From: JAQVEM01 sp964616545
Lineage (GTDB): Bacteria; Actinomycetota; Humimicrobiia; Humimicrobiales; Humimicrobiaceae
NCBI GenBank assembly: GCA_964616545.1
Contig: CAZTUA010000014.1
Location: 1 to 9,522 of the forward strand
DNA: 9,522 nucleotides
Reading direction: 5' to 3'
The notes under the pieces are model-generated. The model was not told the origin of the DNA. It made no database searches and worked only from the letters and a program-made list of their open reading frames with translations. The translations under genes were made by a program, and so were the position numbers. The stretch's first letter is position 1; each line of letters begins with the position of its first letter. Positions 1 to 7,428 of the stretch are shown here, in pieces.

Positions 1-1907
1 ATGCCGGAATAGCGACACTCTGGGCGGAAGAAATAATTGAAGCTATAAAATATATAGACGGCCCTTCTCCCGAAGACGGAATATGGCTGGGTGCGGCTAC
101 CGACGTTATTATAAGGGAAAGAGGAATAGAGTTTGTGGATGGAACGGCACCCGGATTTGCTGCCTGCGTGGGAGCGTGCAGGGACAGTAAAACTGCAGTT
201 AAAATCGCACGCGAGCTTCAGGAAAAAAATATTTATGTTTTTATGTCGGCATCTACCAACGGTAATTCCATGGCCGAGCAGCTGGAGCAGGAAGGAGTTG
301 CACTGGGATGGGATACCAGGCTGGTGCCTTTCGGAAAGGATATAAGCGCTACCATTTATTCACTTGGCTTTGCGGCAAGGGCAGCCCTCAGCTTCGGAGG
401 GGTCCAGCCCGGAGATTACAGAAGAATGCTGCTCTATAATAAAAACAGGGTTTTTGCTTTTGTATTGGCGCTCGGTGAAGTGGACGAAGAAAAATATGCC
501 AATGCTGCCGGGGCAATAAATTACGGGTTCCCCACGATTGCGAATACCGATATCCCCGAAATACTTCCACGGGGAATATGTACATACGAGCATGTTGTTT
601 CCAATATACCGGATGAAGAGATTGTCACAAAAGCAATAGAAGTAAGGGGACTTAAGATAACCGTGGACAAAGTTGACATTCCCGTTGCTTTTGGGCCCGC
701 TTTTGAAGGTGAAAGGGTAAGGAAAGAAGATACCTACCTTGAATTCGGGGGAAACAAGAGTGAGGCTGTAGAATTTTTGCACTCCGCCGATTCTTCTGAA
801 GTTGAAGACGGAAAGATTGATGTATTCGGCCCGGATGTGGATGATGTAGAAGAAGGTTCGGTGCTCCCGCTGGGAATTGAGGCACTTGTTTACGGAAGGA
901 AAATGCAGGAAGATTTTGAGCCTGTCATGGAAAGACAGATACATTATTTTTTAAATTATGCCACAGGAATATTCCACATGGGGCAGAGAGACATTTCATG
1001 GGTCAGGTTCAGTAAGGAAGCCGTAAAGAGCGGTTTTAAAATCAAACACCTGGGGACCATTCTGCATGCAAAGATGCATTCGGATTTTGGCAATATAATG
1101 GATAAGATTCAGATAAAGATTTATACAAATCCAGAAGATGTTACATCGTTAAAAAAACGGGCAAAAGAAGTTTTTAGAGTAAGAGACGAAAGACTCAGCA
1201 GCCTGACTGATGAGTCTGTGGATACTTTTTATTCCTGTACGTTGTGCCAGTCATTTGCCCCCAATCACGTATGTGCCGTGTCACCGGAAAGACCGGGTCT
1301 GTGCGGAGCATACAACTGGCTGGACTGCAAGGCATCTTATGAAATAAATCCTACCGGGCCCAATCAGCCCATAAAGAAAGGTGAGGTTATAGATGAGAGG
1401 CTGGGCATATGGAAGGGAGTAAATGAATTTGTCTACAAGGCTTCAAATCAAACACTCGAGTCTTTCTCGGCCTACTCAATGATAGTGGACCCCATGACCT
1501 CCTGCGGCTGTTTTGAGGTGATTGCAACAATACTCCCATCAACAAATGGCATAATGGCGGTAAACAGGGAACATGCAGGCATGACACCGAGCGGGATGAA
1601 ATTTTCCACAATGGCCGGAATGGTTGGCGGAGGAATCCAGACGCCCGGTTTTATAGGCATAAGCAAATTCTTTATCTGCTCTAAAAAATTCATAAGGGCA
1701 GACGGGGGATTAAAAAGACTTGTGTGGATGCCGAAAACGCTTAAGGATGAAATAAGAGATTTGCTTGAAGAGAGAACCAGAGAGATGGGTATGGATGATT
1801 TTCTGGAAAAGATTGCAACAGAGGAAGATGCAGAGACGGAGGAGCAGGTGATGGAATGGATACAGAAAGTAAACCATCCGGTTCTCGAGATGGAACCAAT
1901 GATGTAA
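1..1907 (+). CDS. acsB: Acetyl-CoA synthase (CODH/ACS A-cluster subunit), 5'-truncated by window edge
   Basis: This subunit of cytoplasmic CO dehydrogenase/acetyl-CoA synthase condenses CO, the methyl group from the corrinoid protein and CoA into acetyl-CoA. The frame is open from base 3 and ends in TAA at 1905-1907, giving 634 visible residues. The A-cluster ligands are all present: Cys412, Cys415, Cys424 and Cys434 (spacing +3, +9, +10) bind the [4Fe-4S] cluster, and the Cys501-Gly502-Cys503 motif binds the distal nickel. These spacings match the Moorella enzyme (Cys506/509/518/528 and Cys595-Gly-Cys597), so about 94 N-terminal residues lie outside the window and the C-terminus is complete. 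There is no plausible start inside the window: the GTG at 135 is internal to conserved sequence. acsC follows after 39 nt, so the two are probably co-transcribed. Identity is very secure from motifs plus neighbours. Confidence 0.97.
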   Translation, partial: AGIATLWAEEIIEAIKYIDGPSPEDGIWLGAATDVIIRERGIEFVDGTAPGFAACVGACRDSKTAVKIARELQEKNIYVFMSASTNGNSMAEQLEQEGVALGWDTRLVPFGKDISATIYSLGFAARAALSFGGVQPGDYRRMLLYNKNRVFAFVLALGEVDEEKYANAAGAINYGFPTIANTDIPEILPRGICTYEHVVSNIPDEEIVTKAIEVRGLKITVDKVDIPVAFGPAFEGERVRKEDTYLEFGGNKSEAVEFLHSADSSEVEDGKIDVFGPDVDDVEEGSVLPLGIEALVYGRKMQEDFEPVMERQIHYFLNYATGIFHMGQRDISWVRFSKEAVKSGFKIKHLGTILHAKMHSDFGNIMDKIQIKIYTNPEDVTSLKKRAKEVFRVRDERLSSLTDESVDTFYSCTLCQSFAPNHVCAVSPERPGLCGAYNWLDCKASYEINPTGPNQPIKKGEVIDERLGIWKGVNEFVYKASNQTLESFSAYSMIVDPMTSCGCFEVIATILPSTNGIMAVNREHAGMTPSGMKFSTMAGMVGGGIQTPGFIGISKFFICSKKFIRADGGLKRLVWMPKTLKDEIRDLLEERTREMGMDDFLEKIATEEDAETEEQVMEWIQKVNHPVLEMEPMM

Positions 1908-1946
1908 GATTTTATATAAAAATAAATGATTTAAGGAGAGTATAGC

Positions 1947-3296
1947 ATGGCATTAAGCGGCCTGGAAATATTTAAAAAACTTCCGAAGACTAATTGTAAA
2001 GATTGCGGTTTCCCAACCTGTCTTGCCTTTGCAATGCAGCTTGCGGCGGGAAAGGTTGAGCTGGAAAAGTGCCCGCATATTTCCGAAGAAGCAAAAGAAG
2101 CGCTGGCGGAAGCTTCCCAGCCGCCCATATTAAAAGTGGAAGTGGGAAGCGGGGAAGATTCTTTTGTGGTCGGTGAGGAAACGGTCCTTTTCAGGCACGA
2201 CAGGACATTTGTGAACCAGAACGCATTTGCAGTGTCAGTTGACGATAATATGGATGAGGATAAAATCAGCGGAATAGTTAAAAAAATAAATGATATCGCA
2301 TACGACAGGGTGGGCCAGGTTTTAAAAGTTGATGCAATCTGCATTAGAAATAAATCCAAAAACAAAGAAAAATTCATGGAAGTTATAAAAAAAGTTGATT
2401 CCCTTACGAAAAAACCTTTAATACTTATTTCGGAAGACCCGCAGACATTAAAAAGTGCAGCCGAAACTTACCGTGAAAAAAAACCGCTTATTCATGCTGC
2501 TGACTCCGGTAATTCAGATACCTTTATTGATATCGGGAAAGAAACCGGCTGCCCGATAGCGGTCAGGGGTAAAACATTTGATGAGGTGGCTGCGGTTACG
2601 GAAAAGATGCGTGACGCCGGGATTAAAAATCTGGTAATAGATATGGGAGCAAGAGATTTTAAAGATGACTTTTATAATCAGATTGTACTAAGAATGGCTG
2701 CAATCAAGCAGAAGAACAGGCTTTTCGGCTATCCCACAATAGCGTTTCCCGATGAGATGACGGATGACCCGCTAAAGGAAGCTTTGATAGCCTCTGTTTT
2801 TGTGGCCAAATATGCTTCGATTATTGTACTTTCAAATGCCGAATACCAGAATATTTTCCCTCTTCTTGTATACAGGCAGAATATATATACCGACCCCAGA
2901 AGGCCGATGCAGGTAGAGCAAAAGATATATGAGATTGGAAGTCCTAAAGAGGATTCTCCGGTTTTAATTACAACCAATTTTTCTTTAACATATTTTATAA
3001 TTTCGGGTGAGATTGAAAACAGCAAAGTGCCTTCATGGCTTCTGGTTATGGATGTTGAGGGTCAGTCTGTACTGACAGCATGGGCCGCAGGCAAGTTTGT
3101 CCCCGAGCTGATTGCCGTGTTTATAAAAAAGAGCGGCATTAACGATAAAATTAAGAAAAAAGAGCTGGTAATACCCGGCTATGTTGCACAGCTTCAGGGT
3201 GAGCTGGAAGATGAGCTTGGAGATGGGTGGAAAGTTGTAGTCGGTCCGAGAGAGGCCAGCGAAGTTCCAAAATTTTTAAAAGAGCACTCCGGTTAA
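1947..3296 (+). CDS. acsC: Corrinoid iron-sulfur protein, large (gamma) subunit
   Basis: This is the large subunit of the CFeSP heterodimer. Its cobalamin accepts the methyl group from methyl-tetrahydrofolate (via AcsE methyltransferase) and hands it to the AcsB A-cluster. The 449 residues match the family's usual length of about 446. The N-terminal [4Fe-4S] domain has Cys17, Cys20, Cys25 and Cys42 in the CxxCxxxxC-x16-C pattern, the same positions as the Moorella protein. The middle is expected to be a TIM barrel and the C-terminal third the B12-binding domain. The ATG is well placed, with AAGGAG at 1933-1938, eight bases upstream. acsB lies just upstream and fhs 74 nt downstream. The small subunit gene acsD, often adjacent in acetogens, is not next to it here and must lie elsewhere. 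Confidence 0.96.
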   Translation: MALSGLEIFKKLPKTNCKDCGFPTCLAFAMQLAAGKVELEKCPHISEEAKEALAEASQPPILKVEVGSGEDSFVVGEETVLFRHDRTFVNQNAFAVSVDDNMDEDKISGIVKKINDIAYDRVGQVLKVDAICIRNKSKNKEKFMEVIKKVDSLTKKPLILISEDPQTLKSAAETYREKKPLIHAADSGNSDTFIDIGKETGCPIAVRGKTFDEVAAVTEKMRDAGIKNLVIDMGARDFKDDFYNQIVLRMAAIKQKNRLFGYPTIAFPDEMTDDPLKEALIASVFVAKYASIIVLSNAEYQNIFPLLVYRQNIYTDPRRPMQVEQKIYEIGSPKEDSPVLITTNFSLTYFIISGEIENSKVPSWLLVMDVEGQSVLTAWAAGKFVPELIAVFIKKSGINDKIKKKELVIPGYVAQLQGELEDELGDGWKVVVGPREASEVPKFLKEHSG

Positions 3297-3308
3297 AAAA
3301 TAAGCCGG
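3289..3308 (+). other. Small hairpin over the acsC stop codon
   Basis: CCGGTT (3289-3294) can pair with AA-CCGG (3302-3308, with G3304 bulged) around an A-rich 7-nt loop. It overlaps the acsC stop codon, and a short T-rich stretch follows about ten bases later. It is too weak to call a terminator. It could act in mRNA processing between acsC and fhs, or be chance. Confidence 0.25.
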
Positions 3309-3370
3309 CGTATATAATTTTTCCTTTTATAAAAAACTTAAAAATTTAATTTCAATTCGAGAGGAGTCCT

Positions 3371-5068
3371 ATGAAAAGTGATATTGAAATTGCCCAGTCA
3401 TCGGAAATGAAACACATAAAAGAAATTGCTGCAATTATGGGCCTTGACGAAGAGTACCTGGAACTTTACGGGGATTATAAGGCAAAGGTAAAACTGGAAG
3501 TTCTGGAAAATTTTAAAGACAGGCCTGATGGAAAATATATTGATGTTACCGCTATCACTCCTACTCCGCTCGGCGAGGGAAAGACCGTTACTACCATTGG
3601 CCTCAGCATGGCTCTAAATAAAATCGGCAAAAAAACCATAACCTGTATACGACAGCCTTCACTTGGCCCTGTATTTGGAATTAAAGGCGGTGCTGCCGGC
3701 GGAGGTTATTCACAGGTTCTTCCGATGGAAGATTTTAACCTTCATCTCACCGGGGACACCCATGCCGTGGGCATAGCGCACAACCTGCTGGCTGCATTCC
3801 TTGATACTCATATTATGAAAGGGAATGCGCTTGATATAGACCCTTTCAGCATAACTCTGAACAGAGTTGTTGATGTAAGCGACAGGGCACTGAGAAACAT
3901 TGTAATAGGTCTCGGGGGCCCTTTAAACGGTGTTCCGAGAGAGACCGGATATGATATAACTGTTGCATCCGAAGTAATGGCTGTTCTTGCACTGACCACC
4001 GGTCTTAAGGACCTGCGGGAAAAGCTGTCAAGAATAGTAGTGGGCTCCACGCGCAGCGGTAAGCCGGTAACCGCAGAAGACCTGAAATGTGCGGGTTCAA
4101 TGACCGTCCTGCTAAAAGATGCGGTAAAACCCAATTTACTGCAGACCATCGAGCACACACCCTGCTTTGTGCATGCAGGTCCCTTTGCAAATATTGCACA
4201 CGGCAACAGCTCTGTCCTGGCGGACCAGATAGCAATAAAACTCGGTGATTATGTTGTAACAGAAAGCGGCTTTGGCGCTGACTGCGGTGCGGAAAAATTT
4301 ATGAACATCAAATGCAGGTATTCTGGCCTAAAACCTGATGCAGTAGTTATTGTAGCAACGGTAAGGGCATTAAAAATGCACGGCGGCGTGTTTGAGTTTA
4401 TTCCGGGAAAGGGCGTGGATAAAGAGCTCATGAACAAACCTGATGTGGACGGAGTAATAAAAGGATGCGCCAACCTTGAAAAGATGATTGAAAATATGAG
4501 GCTTTTTGGAGTTCCGGTGGTAGTTGCAATAAATCACTTTGAAGCAGATTCCCCGGAAGAAATAGAGGCAGTAAGAGAAAGATCTATTGCAGCAGGTGCC
4601 GATGATGCAGTTGAGAGCAAAGTATGGCTCAACGGCGGAGATGGAGGAATAGAGCTTGCTGAAGCAGTTGCTAAAGCAGCAGAAAAGAAATCTGAATTTA
4701 AATTCCTTTATCCGCTGGACTGGCCCATAAAAAAGAAAATAGAGGAAATCGCCACCAAAATTTACGGCGCGGACGGAGTAAATTACCTGCCCGAAGCGGA
4801 AAGTAAAATAGACCTGTATACCAGGCAGGGATTTGATAAGCTGCCCATCTGCATGGCAAAAACCCACCTTTCTCTGAGCCATGACCCGGATCTGAAGGGA
4901 AGGCCAACCGGCTTTACGGTTCCAATAAGAGATGTAAGGGCTTCTGTTGGAGCAGGTTTTCTGTACCCGCTGCTCGGAACGATGAGAACAATGCCCGGTC
5001 TTCCGGAAGTCCCTGCGGGAACAAAGGTGGACCTGGATAAGAATGGAAATATTGTGGGGCTCTTTTAG
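3371..5068 (+). CDS. fhs: Formate--tetrahydrofolate ligase (10-formyl-THF synthetase)
   Basis: This enzyme performs ATP-dependent formylation of tetrahydrofolate, the formate-fixing step of the Wood-Ljungdahl methyl branch, in the cytoplasm. The 565 residues agree with the usual 555-560. Visible motifs are the P-loop TPTPLGEGKT at about residues 63-72, the first family signature (GIKGGAAGGGY, about 103-113) and the second (VATVRALKMHGG, encoded around 4350-4386). The P-loop is followed by Val73, where many relatives have Thr; this is probably neutral. The ATG at 3371 has AGAGGAG at 3360-3366 with good spacing. The gene sits between acsC and folD on the same strand, which supports a C1/acetyl-CoA operon rather than a purely biosynthetic role. 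Identity is very secure. Confidence 0.97.
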   Translation: MKSDIEIAQSSEMKHIKEIAAIMGLDEEYLELYGDYKAKVKLEVLENFKDRPDGKYIDVTAITPTPLGEGKTVTTIGLSMALNKIGKKTITCIRQPSLGPVFGIKGGAAGGGYSQVLPMEDFNLHLTGDTHAVGIAHNLLAAFLDTHIMKGNALDIDPFSITLNRVVDVSDRALRNIVIGLGGPLNGVPRETGYDITVASEVMAVLALTTGLKDLREKLSRIVVGSTRSGKPVTAEDLKCAGSMTVLLKDAVKPNLLQTIEHTPCFVHAGPFANIAHGNSSVLADQIAIKLGDYVVTESGFGADCGAEKFMNIKCRYSGLKPDAVVIVATVRALKMHGGVFEFIPGKGVDKELMNKPDVDGVIKGCANLEKMIENMRLFGVPVVVAINHFEADSPEEIEAVRERSIAAGADDAVESKVWLNGGDGGIELAEAVAKAAEKKSEFKFLYPLDWPIKKKIEEIATKIYGADGVNYLPEAESKIDLYTRQGFDKLPICMAKTHLSLSHDPDLKGRPTGFTVPIRDVRASVGAGFLYPLLGTMRTMPGLPEVPAGTKVDLDKNGNIVGLF

Positions 5069-5076
5069 CTGCACAG

Positions 5077-5114
5077 CTTAAGAGATAGTATTTATCTTTA
5101 AGAAGATATTTTTT
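5077..5114 (+). terminator. AU-rich hairpin with T-run between fhs and folD (possible attenuator)
   Basis: CTTAAGAGATA (5077-5087) pairs with TATCTTTAAG (5093-5102) as ten base pairs with one bulged G (5082) and a 5-nt loop. A run of six T follows at 5109-5114. The stem is almost all A-U and the T-run starts six bases after it, so termination would be weak or partial. It may lower folD expression relative to the upstream genes, or it may be a processing site. Confidence 0.35.
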
Positions 5115-5161
5115 ATATAGCACAGCCGCAAATATGGCGCTAATTATAAATTTTAACTTAC

Positions 5162-5170
5162 AGGGGTGAT
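5162..5170 (+). promoter_or_regulatory. Shine-Dalgarno site that decides the folD start
   Basis: AGGGGTGAT (5162-5170) closely matches the 16S anti-SD complement AGGAGGTGAT. Its core AGGGG ends eight bases before an ATA codon at 5175, which is ideal spacing. The only conventional start codon nearby, GTG at 5166, lies inside the SD itself, so this site could not serve that GTG in the normal way. Confidence 0.6.
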
Positions 5171-6089
5171 TAAAATAGCAAAATTAATAGACGGAAGCAA
5201 GATATCAAAGGATATAAAAAGAGAGATAACAGAAGAGGTAGAAGAGCTTAAAAAAACGAAAGGATTCGTTCCCGGCCTGGGAGTAATACTGGTAGGGGAT
5301 AATCCCGCATCAAAGGTGTATGTGAGCAGCAAACAAAAAGGCTGTGACGAGGTCGGGTTTCATTCTGAGACCATAAAAATGGAAGAAAGCATATCAACCG
5401 GGGATATACTGAAGGAGCTTGATAAGCTGAATGAAAGGGATGATATCCACGGTATTCTGGTCCAGCTCCCGCTGCCTCCACAGGTAGATAAAGCGAAGAT
5501 TCTTGAAGCAATAAAACCGGAAAAAGACGTAGACGGGTTCCACCCGGTAAATATGGGAAGGCTGGTGGCGCAGCAGGAATGCCTGGTCCCCGCAACTCCA
5601 TCAGGTATTATAGAGATGCTAAAAAGGGAGAATATAACCATAAAAGGTAAGAATGCAGCCATGGTGGGACACAGTGAAATAGTGGGCAAGCCCACGGCGC
5701 TGCTCCTGCTGAATGAGTGGGCAACGGTTACAGTGTGCCACATAGAGACAGGAGACCTGAAGTCCAGCATATCAGATGCGGATATCCTCGTGGTAGCTGC
5801 CGGAGTGCCATATCTTATCAAAGCTGATATGGTAAAAGAGGGAGCTGTGGTAATAGATGTGGGTATTAACAGGATAACAAAGGATAAAGCCAGCCAGGAG
5901 CTTCTGGAGTGGAGGAAAGAAGATTTTGAAAAGAAAGGAGCCACGCTGATAGGTGATGTGGATTTCCTCAGGGTAGAACCAAAGGCAGGCTATATTTCAC
6001 CGGTACCCGGCGGGGTTGGTCCTATGACAATTGCCATGCTTCTTAAAAATACCCTGGAAGCTGCAAAAAATGCGGCTGGAATTAAATAG
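5166..6089 (+). CDS. folD: Bifunctional methylene-THF dehydrogenase / methenyl-THF cyclohydrolase
   Basis: The enzyme interconverts 10-formyl-, methenyl- and methylene-tetrahydrofolate, following Fhs in the methyl branch. Counting from GTG 5166 (307 aa), motifs are the catalytic YVxxKxK (Tyr52, Lys56), QLPLP (100-104), DVDGFHP (121-127), the dinucleotide-binding GHSEIVGKP (168-176) and the C-terminal PGGVGPMT (281-288). The presence of Tyr52/Lys56 indicates both activities. His169 replaces the Arg of the usual GRS-IVG motif, which could alter NADP/NAD preference (inference). Before the GDVDF motif there are about 16 more residues than in short FolDs such as E. coli's; this occurs in some family members. 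The start is uncertain. GTG 5166 is the first conventional codon but overlaps the SD, whereas ATA 5175 would give MAKLIDG, the usual FolD N-terminus. It ends convergent with the M56 peptidase gene. Confidence 0.95.
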   Translation: MIKIAKLIDGSKISKDIKREITEEVEELKKTKGFVPGLGVILVGDNPASKVYVSSKQKGCDEVGFHSETIKMEESISTGDILKELDKLNERDDIHGILVQLPLPPQVDKAKILEAIKPEKDVDGFHPVNMGRLVAQQECLVPATPSGIIEMLKRENITIKGKNAAMVGHSEIVGKPTALLLLNEWATVTVCHIETGDLKSSISDADILVVAAGVPYLIKADMVKEGAVVIDVGINRITKDKASQELLEWRKEDFEKKGATLIGDVDFLRVEPKAGYISPVPGGVGPMTIAMLLKNTLEAAKNAAGIK

Positions 6090-6164
6090 CGATAAATCTT
6101 TTATATTTTTTAAACTTTCCTGCCTTTGGAATTTTACAGGGCTCCGTTCCGTGGCATCTATGTC

Positions 6165-6192
6165 CGGCTACCTTAAAAAGATAAAGTAGCCG
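6165..6192. other. Hairpin between convergent genes, no T-run
   Basis: CGGCTAC (6165-6171) and GTAGCCG (6186-6192) form a perfect 7-bp stem with a 14-nt loop. It covers the stop codon of the minus-strand peptidase gene and lies 76 nt past folD. Neither strand has a T-run after it, so it is not a standard intrinsic terminator. It may protect or process 3' ends of the convergent transcripts. The 78 nt between the two genes show no other clear terminator. Confidence 0.35.
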
Positions 6193-7235
6193 CTTATCTC
6201 AAGAACAAAGATAATCTGAGCCAGCAGCAGGAAAACAAAAAGAATACACATCAGTATCCTTGGCAGAAAGCGGCTGTAGATTCTGGATGGATCAGTATTT
6301 GAAATTGAATTTACTCTGTTTTTCAGTTTGATATGATTGAATAGGTTAACCGGAGACAGGGTAAAAGCATGGGTGGCCCCCGGAACTTCTTTTGGACAGG
6401 AGATGGATTTTATTTTTAAAATAATATTAAGCATGCCCTTTAAAATCTCTTTCTTGGACTTACCCGAGTACCTGACAACAAGCCTGTCACTGTCCCTTTC
6501 CTGTTCGGTCCTTATCAGATAATAGGCAACATGGGCGAGCGGATTAAAAAATAGTAAATCCTTTAAGAGCATGGCAATCAAGCCGGTAAAATTATCCCCT
6601 CTCTTTATATGTGAGAGTTCATGCTGGATAAGGACTTCTTTTTCATTCCTGTTCAGCTTTTCCATCAAATTCGGCGACAGAACGATTGTATGGTTTTTAA
6701 TGCCGGTAACAAAGGGTGAGAAATATTCCTTATGTGTCAGGCTGATGGATGGTGTATCCATCTTTATTTTACCTGCAAACTTATCAACAATATCGTATAT
6801 TTCAGGCACTTCTTTTCTGCCCACTCTGTCTCCAAATGAAAGTTTCCTGTAGAAAGCCATAAGAGTGATCCATCTGAATAAAAGTATAAAAATTATGCTG
6901 GTAAGCACTATCAATAAGATAAAGTGGTTTATTCCCGAGGCCACCTCCGGGCCCCTTTCTAGCACTTTAAAACTGCTGATTATATTATTGGGGTCAGGAA
7001 ATCTCAGTCCCATCATACCGCTCTTCAATACAGGGAATTGGCCGACAGCATCAATTCTTTCGGTAATAACTATAAAGGGCTTGATAAGAGGAATGAAGAA
7101 AAATAAAATCCTTAGATTTGAATCCTTTATCCTGAATATAAACAAAAAAAATAAGACAAAAACAAGGCTTACCGTACTTGTATAAATAACAGGCAGAATA
7201 TAGTTTATTAATACTTCTAAAAAAATCTTATACAT
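6168..7235 (-). CDS. BlaR1/MecR1-like M56 membrane zinc metallopeptidase without penicillin-sensor domain
   Basis: This is a membrane-embedded zinc protease of the M56 family, which in bla/mec systems relays a signal leading to loss of the partner repressor. Hydrophobic segments lie at about residues 8-34, 41-58, 104-128 and 326-350. The zinc motif HELSH is at 205-209, followed by the third-ligand region TEQERDSD (243-250, Glu244 or Glu246). At 355 residues it ends just after the last membrane segment. The roughly 250-residue external beta-lactam-binding domain of BlaR1 (about 585-600 aa) is absent, so the stimulus is unknown and antibiotic resistance should not be assumed. The BlaI-type gene lies 193 nt upstream on the same strand. 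The ATG at 7235 has no recognisable Shine-Dalgarno sequence and no other conventional start is near; a TATAAT at 7245-7240 raises the possibility of a separate, nearly leaderless transcript. Confidence 0.85.
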   Translation of the reverse strand: MYKIFLEVLINYILPVIYTSTVSLVFVLFFLFIFRIKDSNLRILFFFIPLIKPFIVITERIDAVGQFPVLKSGMMGLRFPDPNNIISSFKVLERGPEVASGINHFILLIVLTSIIFILLFRWITLMAFYRKLSFGDRVGRKEVPEIYDIVDKFAGKIKMDTPSISLTHKEYFSPFVTGIKNHTIVLSPNLMEKLNRNEKEVLIQHELSHIKRGDNFTGLIAMLLKDLLFFNPLAHVAYYLIRTEQERDSDRLVVRYSGKSKKEILKGMLNIILKIKSISCPKEVPGATHAFTLSPVNLFNHIKLKNRVNSISNTDPSRIYSRFLPRILMCILFVFLLLAQIIFVLEISGYFIFLR

Positions 7236-7309
7236 ATATATTATAAATGCAGTTTATATATAATCTGTATTTACCGTAATGCGCAAATAAAAAATTTTTA
7301 GTGTATTAT

Positions 7310-7393
7310 CCCGGATGTCCGGGAACAAAAAATAGAGTCCCGGCCTTTCCTTTGAAAAGATTACTTATTGGCTTATACAAGTAACCGGCCGGG
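7310..7393 (-). promoter_or_regulatory. Attenuator-like chain of alternative GC-rich hairpins in the blaI-blaR gap
   Basis: Read on the minus strand, four segments occur in order: A (7393-7387, CCCGGCC), B (7345-7337, GGCCGGGAC), C (7326-7319, GTTCCCGG) and D (7314-7310, CCGGG). A pairs with B (7 bp perfect). B pairs with C (7 bp with one bulge). C pairs with D (5 bp, ACAT loop). A:B encloses a second 6-bp stem (7384-7379 with 7366-7361) and a weak 4-bp one (7357-7354 with 7349-7346). Six T follow at 7332-7327, six bases after B. Mutually exclusive 1:2, 2:3 and 3:4 pairings are the logic of an attenuator. The T-run is not directly at the stem, so a terminator role is inferred only. Confidence 0.45.
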
Positions 7394-7428
7394 CCCAACA
7401 GGATTTAATAAAATGAACCGGCAGTATA

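Noticed and set aside
135..137. GTG as the start of acsB
   Set aside because: The frame is open upstream to the window edge and the A-cluster spacing places residue 1 of the window near residue 95 of the full protein.
360..944. Long open frame antisense to acsB (minus strand)
   Set aside because: It is the complement of strongly conserved AcsB sequence, has no ribosome-binding site and its product resembles no known family.
4370..5074. 234-codon open frame antisense to fhs
   Set aside because: Fhs is certain on the + strand; the antisense product is a low-complexity shadow without start signals.
5069..5165. Tetrahydrofolate riboswitch before folD
   Set aside because: I see no conserved THF-riboswitch core, only a simple AU-rich hairpin.
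7339..7393. tRNA or known structured RNA suggested by the multi-branched fold
   Set aside because: Stem lengths do not fit a tRNA, there is no T-loop or anticodon arm, and I recognise no known riboswitch core.
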